Under the pieces are notes generated by a model that worked only from the letters and a program-made list of their open reading frames with translations, had not been told where the DNA came from and did not search any database. Shown here one piece after another: positions 35,606 to 43,994 of a DNA stretch of 64,000 nt (the stretch's first letter is position 1; the number at the start of each line of letters is the position of its first letter). A program made the translations under genes and the position numbers. The stretch comes from Heliomicrobium gestii (GTDB taxonomy: Bacteria > Bacillota > Desulfitobacteriia > Heliobacteriales > Heliobacteriaceae): assembly GCF_009877435.1 (NCBI RefSeq), contig NZ_WXEX01000002.1, positions 1 to 64,000 on the forward strand. Reading direction: 5' to 3'.

Positions 35606-36303
35606 GATGCTGCGACTTCCTCCCTCTCTTTGCCGGCGACTTTTGCCGGCTCTGCCTCCACCAGGCGGCCCTCTTCGATGACGAAGCGGCGGTCGGCCGA
35701 GCGGGCGAGTTCGCGATCATGGGTGGCCACGACCAGCGCGCCGCCGCGCTGGGTCCAATCAAGCAGCAGTTCCGTCACCTTTTTGGCCGTCAGAGGATCC
35801 AGATCATTGGTCGGTTCATCGGCCAGCAGCAGCGACGGCTCCATCAGCAAGGCCCTAGCCAGGGCGACACGCCGCTTCTGGCCGTAACTGAGTTGATGGG
35901 GTCGATGGTTGATGCGCCCCGATAAGCGCAGGCTCTCCAGCAGTTCCCCGGCTCGCGACCGTTTCTCCTCCGACTTCCCTGCCAAGTGAGCCGGCAGGAG
36001 CACGTTCTCCCAAACCGTCAAAGGGCCGATCAACTGGGCGCTTTGAAAAACGATGCCGATATGGCGGTTGCGCAGGAGCGACAGGTCAGAGTCCTTCAGG
36101 TTCCCTGTCAATTGGCCGAGCAGCCGGATCTCGCCGGAGCTGGGCGCCATCAGCAGCCCCAGCAGGGACAGCAAGGTGGTCTTGCCGCTTCCCGATGGTC
36201 CGAGGAGGGCCAACGACTGCCCCCGGTCGAGTTGCAAGGACAGGGACTGCAGGATCGTCTGGGCGCCATACCTCTTCGTTACGTTGCTCGCCTCTAGGAT
36301 CAA
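35602..36303 (-). CDS. MacB/LolD-type ABC ATPase
   Basis: The 233-residue ATPase has Walker A GPSGSGKTT, Q-loop VFQSAQLIGPLTVWENV, signature LSYGQKRRVALARAL and Walker B LLLADEPTNDLD. It drives the overlapping FtsX-type permease. The start is a TTG with GAGGAGG at about 9 bases. Confidence 0.88.
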   Translation of the reverse strand: MILEASNVTKRYGAQTILQSLSLQLDRGQSLALLGPSGSGKTTLLSLLGLLMAPSSGEIRLLGQLTGNLKDSDLSLLRNRHIGIVFQSAQLIGPLTVWENVLLPAHLAGKSEEKRSRAGELLESLRLSGRINHRPHQLSYGQKRRVALARALLMEPSLLLADEPTNDLDPLTAKKVTELLLDWTQRGGALVVATHDRELARSADRRFVIEEGRLVEAEPAKVAGKEREEVAAS

Positions 36304-36378
36304 TGATCATGACCTCCTCTCGCCAATGGCCGGTGTCCCTTGCTTCTGAATGGACGCGATTGCGCGGTTATTCGCGTT

Positions 36379-36828
36379 TCAAAAATGGGCCGCCTCGTTG
36401 AAATCGGTGGGGGTTTCCTTCACCTCTCTCGTCAGCCAGGCCAAAAAGCCGCTGTTGGCAATCAGCAATCCTGCCCAGGCGTACATCCAGTGGGCGGTCC
36501 GGTGGCAATCCATCGTGTCTTTGGCGCAGATGCCGATCAGCCAACTCTGCGGTATGAGGAAGACGAAAGCGCCGCTGGCGATGAGGAGCAGGCTGAGGAC
36601 GCGCCGCCCTCCCGATTCTTTGAGGGCCAGCAGGCCGCCCGAGAGCAACAAAGCGAAGATCCCGACGAGATATTCGGCCTGGAAAGCATAGTGGCAGCGC
36701 ATGGGCACAGCAGCGCCCGACTGGGTGATCATCATCTCCGTGCAGATCGGCGCGAATTTCGGTGTGGCAAGCAGCGCCACGCTGAGGAACATGGAGACGT
36801 AAGCAAGCAACGTCCACTTGCGGTCCAT
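36379..36828 (-). CDS. DUF4418 family membrane protein
   Basis: The 149-residue protein has four helices and conserved polar motifs PICTEMMI, MRCHYAFQAE, GICAKDTMDCHRTAHW, matching DUF4418. The repeated Cys and His near membrane borders suggest metal or heme binding, which is inference. Proteins of this family are often beside MacB-like exporters, as here. AAAGGAC precedes the ATG. Confidence 0.8.
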   Translation of the reverse strand: MDRKWTLLAYVSMFLSVALLATPKFAPICTEMMITQSGAAVPMRCHYAFQAEYLVGIFALLLSGGLLALKESGGRRVLSLLLIASGAFVFLIPQSWLIGICAKDTMDCHRTAHWMYAWAGLLIANSGFLAWLTREVKETPTDFNEAAHF

Positions 36829-36861
36829 GGCTTTTCTGTCCTTTCTTTCCCTTTTCTACCC

Positions 36862-37173
36862 TTACTTTCCGTGGTGACCCGACCTATCGTTGGCCTGATG
36901 ACTTTCCACCTGCCCAGTGCTGCGATCCGGCGATGGCTCGCCATCCCGCGAATGGTTCCCCTCCTGCAGATGGTTCTCGCCCTGCTGATTTGTCCCCGCC
37001 ACCGCAGGATTGTGCCCTGCCGGAGAAACCCCATCCATGCTATGGGTGGCGCCCGCCCCATGGTGGTCGCCGCCGCCGGGTGAAAGGGGATTGCGGTTCC
37101 ATCCTTGAGACAGCAGCCCGATGGCCAGGACAAAGACGATCAGGGAAAACCAGGTGTAGTTGCGAAGTGTCAT
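36862..37173 (-). CDS. Small membrane-anchored His-rich protein
   Basis: The 103-residue protein has one N-terminal helix (YTWFSLIVFVLAIGLLSQG) and a low-complexity tail with about a dozen His (GGGDHHGAGATHS, RSGHHGK at the end). AAGGAGG precedes the ATG, supporting reality. It lies 28 bases after metQ and 33 before DUF4418. External metal capture is a guess based on composition; I do not recognise the family. Confidence 0.7.
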   Translation of the reverse strand: MTLRNYTWFSLIVFVLAIGLLSQGWNRNPLSPGGGDHHGAGATHSMDGVSPAGHNPAVAGTNQQGENHLQEGNHSRDGEPSPDRSTGQVESHQANDRSGHHGK

Positions 37174-37201
37174 AGGCTCCTCCTTCAGCGCTTTGTTCTT
37201 G

Positions 37202-38029
37202 TTAGAAGGCAGGAACGACGGCGCCCTTGTATTTGTCTTTCAGGAATTGCTTTACTTCGGACGATTGCAGGGCGGCGTTTAACTTTTGAATGTCATCGCG
37301 CGTCTCATCGCCCTTGCGGACGACAAGCACATTGGCGTAGGGGGAGTCGGCGTCTTCACGAAACAGAGCAGAATTGGGATCGATTTTCGCCTCCAAGACG
37401 AAATTCGTGTTGATGACGGCGCCGTCTACATCAGGCAGTGTGCGTGTCAGTTGGGCCGCGTCGACTTCCACAAACTTCAGTTGTTTCGGGTTGTCGATGA
37501 TGTCCCGCGGCGTCGCCTGGTAGTCGGCCAGCCCTTCTTTCAGCTTGATCAAGCCATTTTTCTGCAACAACACGAGCGCCCGGTACTCATTTGAGGGGTT
37601 GTTCGGCACGGCGATGACCGCCTTTTCCGGCAATTGAGCGATGGACGTATGTTTTTTCGAGTAAAGGCCGATGGGCTCTACATGGATCTTGGAGGCCACT
37701 GTAAAGGCATAGCCCTTTTCCTTGGAAACAGCATTCAGGTAGGGCACATGCTGAAAATAGTTAGCGTCGATTTGCTTGTCAGCCAGGGCGGGGTTCAGTT
37801 GCACCTCATCATCGAGGACAATCACTTCCAGGTTGACGCCCTGCTGTTGCAACTTGGGTTTGACAAAATTGAGGATCTCCGCATGGGGAACATTGGCGGC
37901 GCCGACCTTCAGCGTTTTGGGGGCGGACGCGCTGGCGGGAATGCCGGATGAACTGGTTTTGCCGCCGCATCCGGCCAGGATGCCCATGCTGACGAGGGCG
38001 ACGATGGCCAGAGATAACACCTTTTTCAT
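37202..38029 (-). CDS. metQ: MetQ-family binding lipoprotein
   Basis: The 275-residue precursor has a lipoprotein signal (LVSMGILAGCGG) and NLPA/MetQ blocks: KVGAANVPHAEIL, LADKQIDANYFQHVPYLN and the AVPNNPSNEYRALVLLQ loop. It binds methionine or related compounds for MetNI. AAAAGGAG precedes the ATG. It is the last of metN-metI-metQ. Confidence 0.93.
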   Translation of the reverse strand: MKKVLSLAIVALVSMGILAGCGGKTSSSGIPASASAPKTLKVGAANVPHAEILNFVKPKLQQQGVNLEVIVLDDEVQLNPALADKQIDANYFQHVPYLNAVSKEKGYAFTVASKIHVEPIGLYSKKHTSIAQLPEKAVIAVPNNPSNEYRALVLLQKNGLIKLKEGLADYQATPRDIIDNPKQLKFVEVDAAQLTRTLPDVDGAVINTNFVLEAKIDPNSALFREDADSPYANVLVVRKGDETRDDIQKLNAALQSSEVKQFLKDKYKGAVVPAF

Positions 38030-38083
38030 ACTTTGATCGCTCCTTTTCACTTTTTCTTCTATTTATTGAGTGATGGCGCCTGA

Positions 38084-38752
38084 TTATTGGACCTGATGGC
38101 GCCGTCGATCGATGGTCAGTGCGAGCCGGTTGCCCGACCACTGGATCCCCTGGACCAGCAATATGAGGACAAGGACGGTGGCCACCATGATGTCGTCACG
38201 GTAACGCTGGTAGCCGTAGCGGATGGCCAGGCTTCCAAGGCCGCCGGCGCCGATCGCCCCGGCGGTGGCTGAAAAACTGGTGATGGTGATGATGGCCAGG
38301 GTGATGCCCCGCACGAGCGACGCCATCGCTTCTGGGATAAGCACCTTGACGACAATATCCAGGGGCGCTGTGCCCATGGCGACGGCCGCCTCAATCTTCC
38401 CCCGCTCCACTTCCTTCAGGCTGTTCTCAATGATCCGGGCCAAAAAGGGGGCAGAACCGATGGCCAGGGGCACCACCGCCGCTGTAGACCCAAGTGTCGT
38501 CCCCACCAGCAGCCGCGCTAGGGGCAACAAGAGGACGATCAGGATGATAAAGGGAAAGGAACGGGTCGCGTTGACTGTCGATTCGAGGATCTTGTGAACC
38601 GCCGGCAGGGAGAGCAGGTGACCGGGGCTGGTCAATACCAGGGCGACGCCCAAGGGCAATCCCAAGAGGAGTGCAAGCACGGTGGAGAACCCCACCATGT
38701 ACAAGGTCTCTCCGAAGCCAGTGACCAACAATCCCCACAGGTCATCCTGCAC
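38084..38752 (-). CDS. metI: MetI-family ABC permease
   Basis: The 222-residue permease has five helices and the MetI loop EVERGKIEAAVAMGTAPLDIVVKVLIPEA. The GTG start overlaps the end of metN and has GAGGTGAG at 6 bases. With MetN and MetQ it imports methionine-type substrates. Confidence 0.93.
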   Translation of the reverse strand: MQDDLWGLLVTGFGETLYMVGFSTVLALLLGLPLGVALVLTSPGHLLSLPAVHKILESTVNATRSFPFIILIVLLLPLARLLVGTTLGSTAAVVPLAIGSAPFLARIIENSLKEVERGKIEAAVAMGTAPLDIVVKVLIPEAMASLVRGITLAIITITSFSATAGAIGAGGLGSLAIRYGYQRYRDDIMVATVLVLILLVQGIQWSGNRLALTIDRRRHQVQ

Positions 38753-39497
38753 ACCGGCTCACCTCCCGATGCTGGAGAAAATGGCGCAGCGTTGCGCTTC
38801 GGGGCTTGCGGAAAACCTCATCGGGCGTACCCGCTTCGATGACTCGACCATCTTCCAACACGGCCACATGGCGGCAGATTTGGCGCACCACATCCATCTC
38901 ATGGGTGATCAGGACGATGGTGACCCCTAAACGCAGGTTGATGTCCTGCAGCAGTTCAAGAATGGAACGGGTCGTCAGCGGGTCCAACGAGGATGTGGCC
39001 TCATCGCAGAGCAGCAGTTCCGGCTCCATGGCGAGCGCCCGGGCGATGCCAACACGCTGTTTCTGGCCTCCGCTGAGTTGGGATGGATAGGCGTCCCGTT
39101 TTTCCGTCAGGCCCACCAGATCCAGCAGCGTTTTGACACGTTTTTCGATGACATCCTTGGAGAGCCGAGCGACCTCCAGGGGAAAGGCTACATTTTTCCA
39201 AACGGTGCGAGCATCGAACAGGTGAAAATGCTGAAAAATCATGCCGATCTTCATGCGGGTCTGCCGCAAGGTTTTGCCTTTCATCGCCATGACATCGTGA
39301 TCTCGCAAAAGGATTTCACCAGCATCGGGTTCCTCCAGCCGATTCAGGCAGCGGATCAAAGTGGACTTGCCGGCGCCGCTGAGACCGATGATCCCGAGGA
39401 TGTCTCCCTGTTCTACCCGAAAGGACACATCCTTCAGCGCCTCCACAGCGCCCTGTTGGGTGAGATAGGTCTTGCGCAGATGCTTGACTTCGAGCAT
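38742..39497 (-). CDS. metN: MetN-family ABC ATPase
   Basis: The 251-residue ATPase has Walker A GLSGAGKST, signature LSGGQKQRVGIARAL and Walker B LLLCDEATSSLD, and GMIFQHFHLFDARTVW typical of MetN. It is shorter than many MetN proteins and seems to lack the C-terminal NIL/ACT-like domain that senses methionine, so trans-inhibition is probably absent. GAGGAGG precedes the ATG. Attenuator L6 is directly upstream. Confidence 0.92.
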   Translation of the reverse strand: MLEVKHLRKTYLTQQGAVEALKDVSFRVEQGDILGIIGLSGAGKSTLIRCLNRLEEPDAGEILLRDHDVMAMKGKTLRQTRMKIGMIFQHFHLFDARTVWKNVAFPLEVARLSKDVIEKRVKTLLDLVGLTEKRDAYPSQLSGGQKQRVGIARALAMEPELLLCDEATSSLDPLTTRSILELLQDINLRLGVTIVLITHEMDVVRQICRHVAVLEDGRVIEAGTPDEVFRKPRSATLRHFLQHREVSRCAG

Positions 39498-39513
39498 GAA
39501 CCTCCTCCTCACG

Positions 39514-39576
39514 AAAAAGAACCCTGCGCGTCAACCGCTGTAGACGCGCAGGGGCCTCTGGTGATCCAGTCAGCCC
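39514..39576 (-). promoter_or_regulatory. Attenuator element L6 (before metNIQ)
   Basis: Leftward: GGGCU-GA-CUGG-AUCA-CCAG-A-GGCCC forms the small antiterminator hairpin. GGCCC then starts the terminator CCCTGCGCGTC/GACGCGCAGGG with a U-run. No promoter is evident, so it looks like an internal attenuator between pair 5 and metN. Confidence 0.75.
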
Positions 39577-39676
39577 TTTTTCACAATTTGATTGTTTTCG
39601 ACCGAAGCGTCAGACCTTCCCGAATGAGTCTTAGGCGTCGCGCCTCTGGAAGAGGCTGCCTCCGGGAATTGATCTG

Positions 39677-41023
39677 CTACCGTCCCGCGACGATGGCGCT
39701 GAGCAAATCTTCGGTAAGGCGCAACCCGCCCCGGTACCCCGTATAGCCTCGATCCAGCACAGCCCGGTTGGCGACGGGGAAGCTGACGCTGAGGTGGCCG
39801 GCGGCCAGGGTGGCGGCCAGTTCCCGTTCGAGGGAACTGCCCAGGACAAAGGCGGGACTGAAAGCGTTGTAGTACTTTTGGTTTTGATTGGGCGGCCACA
39901 GGCGGTTAAAGTGGCTGATGATCTGCCTGCCGTCGCTCTCGAAGACGAGATGGGGCGCCAGCCCCGACGCAAACCCCTGCAACCGGGAAGCCACATCCCC
40001 TTGTTCCTGCTCATTAAACCGGTCGGTGACGACAACCAACTCGGGCAACCAGCCCAGATCATCGGCCAGGAAACGGGCCAAGGCCGGCGCGTAGTTGCCG
40101 TCGCCGACGACGACGGCGTAGCGCTGGAGATCCATATCGTTGTAGCAGTCGGTGAGCGGTTCGAGGGTGCGATAGTAGTGCCGGCGTTCCGCCCGGATCA
40201 CCTGGTCGACGACGCCGCGATCCAAGGCCAGCCGTTCCCCCACCCGCAAGAGAAAGTCATCCGTTGCGCCCGGTCCCACCGGCAACGCCGTTTTGAGGAA
40301 CGGAACGCCATGCCGTTCTTCAAACAGCGCGGCCGCCTGGACACCGTAGACATCGGAAACGACGATATTCAACTCCGCCGACGCAGCCTGGCGGATGGCC
40401 GCCACGCTGTCCCGGTCGGTAAAAAAACTGTTTACCGTCAAACCGAGCGATTCGAGCAGGCGGCGCAGTTCTTCGATGTTTCCCCGCCAAAAGACGTCTT
40501 GGTACGGCGGGATGCCCCAGAGGTTGACCTTGCCCTTTTGTTTGGACACGCCCCGTTCCACCACCTGGCGAAACAGGGATTGCAACACCAGGTCATAGCC
40601 GGTGTAGGCGTTCCCCTTAAACCCCGCCGTCTCGGCAAAGGCGATTGGCGTCCCCTGTTCGCGGAACTCTTCCACCACAGGGGCGGCGTCGTCACCGATC
40701 ACCTCGGTGACGCAACTGGTCAAGACGACATACAGTTCGCCGTCCATGACCTCCACGGTGTTGGCGATCTGCTGGCGCAAGCGGTCGACGCCACCGAAGA
40801 CGACGTCCCGTTCTTGCACGTTGGAACTGGGGACGGTCAAACTGCCGCAGTACCCGCCGACCTGCAGTCCTGCGCCGCCGTTCTGGGTCCAGGCGAAGTT
40901 GCCGGCGCATCCCTGGGCGGAATGAAGGATGGGGATCGCGCCGGGAATGGCCGTCACTGTGGCCACGGCGCCGCCGGAGGCGCAGGTGTAGCGAGGGCGT
41001 TCGACAAAGGCAATCTTACTCAT
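39677..41023 (-). CDS. Nitrogenase-like beta subunit K5
   Basis: The 448-residue NifK-superfamily protein keeps three Cys at the P-cluster positions (YTCASGG, SAQGCAGN, LTSCVTEVIGDD). It belongs with K2 (GGAVAT...VPSSNV) rather than with K1/K3/K4. The ATG overlaps the D5 stop (ATGAGTAA), so D5 and K5 are co-translated as a heterodimer. Expected reductant: the single NifH-like protein at 54.3 kb. The substrate is unknown; the downstream metNIQ suggests an organosulfur compound. Confidence 0.85.
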   Translation of the reverse strand: MSKIAFVERPRYTCASGGAVATVTAIPGAIPILHSAQGCAGNFAWTQNGGAGLQVGGYCGSLTVPSSNVQERDVVFGGVDRLRQQIANTVEVMDGELYVVLTSCVTEVIGDDAAPVVEEFREQGTPIAFAETAGFKGNAYTGYDLVLQSLFRQVVERGVSKQKGKVNLWGIPPYQDVFWRGNIEELRRLLESLGLTVNSFFTDRDSVAAIRQAASAELNIVVSDVYGVQAAALFEERHGVPFLKTALPVGPGATDDFLLRVGERLALDRGVVDQVIRAERRHYYRTLEPLTDCYNDMDLQRYAVVVGDGNYAPALARFLADDLGWLPELVVVTDRFNEQEQGDVASRLQGFASGLAPHLVFESDGRQIISHFNRLWPPNQNQKYYNAFSPAFVLGSSLERELAATLAAGHLSVSFPVANRAVLDRGYTGYRGGLRLTEDLLSAIVAGR

Positions 41024-42542
41024 GTCCGTGGCCTCCCTGGGTGCGAATGTAACGGAAAGGATCGGCGGCATACCACTGATCGCGGTAGGGCAGCCGCACA
41101 TGGCGGGCCAGATTGGCGTGAAAGGCGGGATTGCGAAGCAGACGTCGCAACCGGCGGGCCAGTTCGTAAGCGCCGCGGTAGCCCACATAACTCAATCCGG
41201 TGTTGTAGATGACGTGGGCCGGAATCCCCAGCTTCGAGGCGGTCATGTTGCCGTTGGCATGACCCAGGAAGAGGTCGGGCTGGAGTCGTTTGAGCAGGTT
41301 GGCTTCCTCAAAGGGCTGCACATTGGCGATATTGATGATGAAATCGTCCTTCGCCTGGCGAGCCAGCTTGGCATATTCGCCTTCGGCAAACTCATCATGG
41401 TGGAAGGAGCGGATGCCCCGCACCGCAAAGCCCAGCTCGGCCAGCAGGTTGGCTGTCGCCAGCGCCCGAAACTCGCCGGCGCTGAGAAAAACCGTTTTCC
41501 CGGCGAAAAAAGGCGTCAACTCGGCCAAGGCCTGTCGCAGTTCCCGCTCTTCCTGCTCAATGATGCGCTCCGCCGCGTCTTCCAGGTGGAAAAAGGCGGC
41601 GATGTTGCGGAGCCACCGGTTTGTGTTTTCAATGCCGATCGGCATATGCTCGATCTGGTAGGGCACACCGTAGGTTTCGTTCAGGTGTTTCAGGATGTAA
41701 TCGTCATGGGTGGGGCAGGTGCTGATGGAAAGGGCGGCCTGGGTCATCTTGACCATGCTGTCCGGTTCCGAAAAGACGGGAAATATGTTGACCTCCAGCC
41801 CCAGCGCCCGCAGCAGGCGCTCCAACTCTATCTCGTCGACGCGGCCCATGGAGGAGACGTTCATCAGGTTCACAGTTTTCTTCCGCCGCTCCGCTTCCAC
41901 TTCCCGCCGGCTCTCGTCGACACCGGGAAGGGCTGAGGCCTTGCTTTCGTCGCGCCCTTCAAAGAGTTGACGCACGATGCCGTGATACACGGCGTCATAA
42001 GCGGTTGCCCAGATCTTTGTCTTGAAGCCCTGGCAGTGGATCGGCACGATACGGGCCGTAACCTTCTCCTGAAGTTGGGCCGCCACCCCGTCGATATCAT
42101 CACCGATGATGCCGGGCACACAGGTGGATACGACAAAAATGGTTTTGGGCCGGTACCGGCGATCGGCCTCGGCAATGGCGGCGGTCAGTTTTTCTTCCCC
42201 GCCGCTGATCACGTCGGTCTCGTTGAGCGCTGTCGACAACCAGAGCGCGTCTTTCGCTTTGCCCGTGCGCTGTGCGCTGCCGGAGCGGGCGTTGGCGTTT
42301 TGCGAATGGATGCAGGAGCCGCATCCGTTGGCGCCATGGATCAGGACTACGCTGTCCGGGATGGTGTTCAAGATGGCCAGGGCCGGCAACATCAAACAGA
42401 TGGAGCCTTGGCGGAACTCCCGTTCACCGTCATCAAAGCGGCAACCCTTTTTTTTGGCAAACCCGCAGACGGTGTCGCGCAAGGCGATGCAGGCGCCCAG
42501 GCGCTCTTCCCGGCGCGGCGGTTCTTTTTGCGAAAAATACAT
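41016..42542 (-). CDS. Nitrogenase-like alpha subunit D5
   Basis: The 508-residue NifD-superfamily protein has the P-cluster Cys set (GSICLM, GANGCGSC, VSTCVPGIIGDD) and a Cys at the cofactor-ligand position (STCPTHDDYILKHL). The His expected near the C-terminus is absent (YNTGLSYVGYRG). Three further Cys precede the first P-cluster Cys (GACIALRDTVCGFAKKKGC), shared with D2. GAGGGG precedes the ATG. It is the first gene behind promoter and attenuator L3. Catalyst or cofactor scaffold are both possible. Confidence 0.85.
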   Translation of the reverse strand: MYFSQKEPPRREERLGACIALRDTVCGFAKKKGCRFDDGEREFRQGSICLMLPALAILNTIPDSVVLIHGANGCGSCIHSQNANARSGSAQRTGKAKDALWLSTALNETDVISGGEEKLTAAIAEADRRYRPKTIFVVSTCVPGIIGDDIDGVAAQLQEKVTARIVPIHCQGFKTKIWATAYDAVYHGIVRQLFEGRDESKASALPGVDESRREVEAERRKKTVNLMNVSSMGRVDEIELERLLRALGLEVNIFPVFSEPDSMVKMTQAALSISTCPTHDDYILKHLNETYGVPYQIEHMPIGIENTNRWLRNIAAFFHLEDAAERIIEQEERELRQALAELTPFFAGKTVFLSAGEFRALATANLLAELGFAVRGIRSFHHDEFAEGEYAKLARQAKDDFIINIANVQPFEEANLLKRLQPDLFLGHANGNMTASKLGIPAHVIYNTGLSYVGYRGAYELARRLRRLLRNPAFHANLARHVRLPYRDQWYAADPFRYIRTQGGHGHE

Positions 42543-42620
42543 GGTATCATCCCCTCGGTGTCGTTGATTCGGAATTATCGGCTCTCGGTTGCTCCTTTCT
42601 TGCCCTTCCCCTGTAAACAT

Positions 42621-42685
42621 AAAAAGGCCGAGGGGTACGCGCCTGTGGGGCGGTACACCTCGGCCTCTAGTTTCTCTAGTGGGCC
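42621..42685 (-). promoter_or_regulatory. Attenuator element L3 (before pair 5)
   Basis: Leftward: GGCC-CA-CUAG-AGAAA-CUAG-A-GGCC, the last GGCC opening the terminator GGCCGAGG...CCTCGGCC with five U residues. The two structures are mutually exclusive. Confidence 0.8.
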
Positions 42686-42711
42686 AACTTCCATGGAATT
42701 GTATGGTTCAA

Positions 42712-42740
42712 ATTGTAGGGGATAGACATTTTCCTGTCAA
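42712..42740 (-). promoter_or_regulatory. Sigma-A promoter of the pair-5 operon
   Basis: TTGACA (42735-42740), 17 bases, TACAAT (42712-42717). Transcription would start about 20 bases before L3. Confidence 0.88.
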
Positions 42741-42886
42741 TATGGTTAAAGGAAAATTCCAAACCTAAATCCTGGCGATGGAGGCTGTTCTTTTTCCCGG
42801 GATCGTCGCTTCACAGGGGACGCCGGTCTGGCAGAGCTACACGGCGGTGAATCCCCTAGGTGAACCGGATTGAAAAGTCAAAGAGC

Positions 42887-42915
42887 TTGATTCTAATTAG
42901 ATATCTAACTACAAT
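42887..42915 (+). promoter_or_regulatory. MarR-gene promoter with embedded operator
   Basis: TTGATT and TACAAT lie 17 bases apart. The palindrome TTAGATATCTAA (42897-42908) sits in the spacer, an ideal place for autorepression. The predicted start of transcription falls on the ATG. Confidence 0.78.
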
Positions 42916-42921
42916 AGGGTT

Positions 42922-43353
42922 ATGCAACAAAAAAAAGCGCTTGTTATGATCAGCCGCATCCGAGAAAAGGCCACCCGATTCATTGTTCAGGAGCTTGAAG
43001 GCCATGGCATTGAGGGAATCGTTCCTTCCCATGGCGACATTCTGGTCATGCTTTTTCAAGGCGAAAAATATACGATGAAGGAGTTAGCCGATAAAATCCA
43101 TCGAACCAAACCGACAGTAACCGTTTTGGTGGAAAAACTGGTCCAATACGGCTTTGTGGAAAAGGAGAAAAGTGACGACGACAGCCGGGTAACCTATATT
43201 AAACTGACCCAAAAAGGCGCTGAATTACGCCCGATCTTTGACGAGATTTCCAATAAGCTGAATGCGCTTCTTTACGGAGATTTCACAGACGAAGAAGCCG
43301 AACTGTTCGACCGCCTACTGAAAAGAGTCCATGCTCGGTTGTATGAGCAGTGA
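42922..43353 (+). CDS. MarR-family transcriptional regulator
   Basis: The 143-residue winged-helix protein has the MarR core (YTMKELADKIHRTKPTVTVLVEKLVQYGFVEKEKSDDDSRVTYIKLT). It is probably an autorepressor via the palindrome in its own promoter and also controls the next gene, which carries a second copy. No Shine-Dalgarno is present and the mRNA may be leaderless. It interrupts the otherwise leftward nitrogenase-like island, is AT-richer than its neighbours and may be a later insertion. Confidence 0.92.
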   Translation: MQQKKALVMISRIREKATRFIVQELEGHGIEGIVPSHGDILVMLFQGEKYTMKELADKIHRTKPTVTVLVEKLVQYGFVEKEKSDDDSRVTYIKLTQKGAELRPIFDEISNKLNALLYGDFTDEEAELFDRLLKRVHARLYEQ

Positions 43354-43389
43354 TGGGTCCAAGCGGCTCATTCATTTTTACTCATATAG

Positions 43390-43401
43390 TTAGACATCTA
43401 A
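43390..43401 (+). promoter_or_regulatory. Second MarR operator copy
   Basis: TTAGACATCTAA differs by one base from the operator in the MarR promoter and lies about 85 bases upstream of the flavin-binding protein gene. Confidence 0.65.
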
Positions 43402-43487
43402 TTTTTTCATCTGTAAAGGGGGTGAGCAATAGAACCAGCATTCTGAGACGCCGATTGTCAACATAATTTCGAAAGGAGTTTTTGCAA

Positions 43488-43889
43488 ATGCAAGAGGTGA
43501 TCCAATTTCTCAACGACAACACTACTGTGTTCGTAGCCACCATTGAAGATGGTAAACCGCGAGTCAGACCCTTTCAGTTCATGTTTGAAGAAGGCGGCAA
43601 GCTTTACTTCTGCACAAACAACACGAAGGATGTTTACAACCAACTCAAGCACACCCCTTTTATCGAGTTCTCTGCAACAAGTCCGTCCTTTGCCTGGGTG
43701 AGGGTCAGCGGGGAAGTTCAATTTAGCGACGATGTAGGGATCAAAGAGAAGATCCTGGAGAAACGCCCTCTGGTAAAGTCCATATACAAGACCGCCGATA
43801 ACCCCATTTTTGAGGCCTTCTACATCGAACATGGGAAAGCAATCCTCGCCGATTTTTCAGGCAACCCGCCGAAAGTCGTAAACTTTTAA
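43488..43889 (+). CDS. Pyridoxamine 5'-phosphate oxidase-family (FMN-binding split barrel) protein
   Basis: The 133-residue protein matches small PPOX-fold proteins (TVFVATIEDGKPRVRPFQFMFEEGGKLYFCTNN, then WVRVSGEVQFSDD). They bind FMN or F420 and are often general-stress or redox proteins. AAAGGAG precedes the ATG; a TTG two codons upstream is less likely. The shared palindrome indicates control by the adjacent MarR protein. Confidence 0.88.
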   Translation: MQEVIQFLNDNTTVFVATIEDGKPRVRPFQFMFEEGGKLYFCTNNTKDVYNQLKHTPFIEFSATSPSFAWVRVSGEVQFSDDVGIKEKILEKRPLVKSIYKTADNPIFEAFYIEHGKAILADFSGNPPKVVNF

Positions 43890-43950
43890 GTTTTTTAAGA
43901 GGTCCCCTATCCGGTCACCAAACAACCGCTTAGAACGGCAACACACGAAA

Positions 43951-43994
43951 AAAGGAGCGCCAATGACAAATGTCAATGGCGCTCCTTTTTTTTA
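43951..43994. terminator. Bidirectional terminator
   Basis: GGAGCGCCA-TGACA pairs with TGTCA-TGGCGCTCC, with A- and T-runs on the two sides. It closes both the PPOX gene and the pair-4 operon. Confidence 0.92.

Noticed and set aside
39794-41212. 472-codon plus-strand frame opposite K5
   Set aside because: A long antisense open frame arising from the high-G+C codon usage of K5/D5; similar antisense frames lie opposite D1, K1, D4, K3 and D3. None resembles a known protein.
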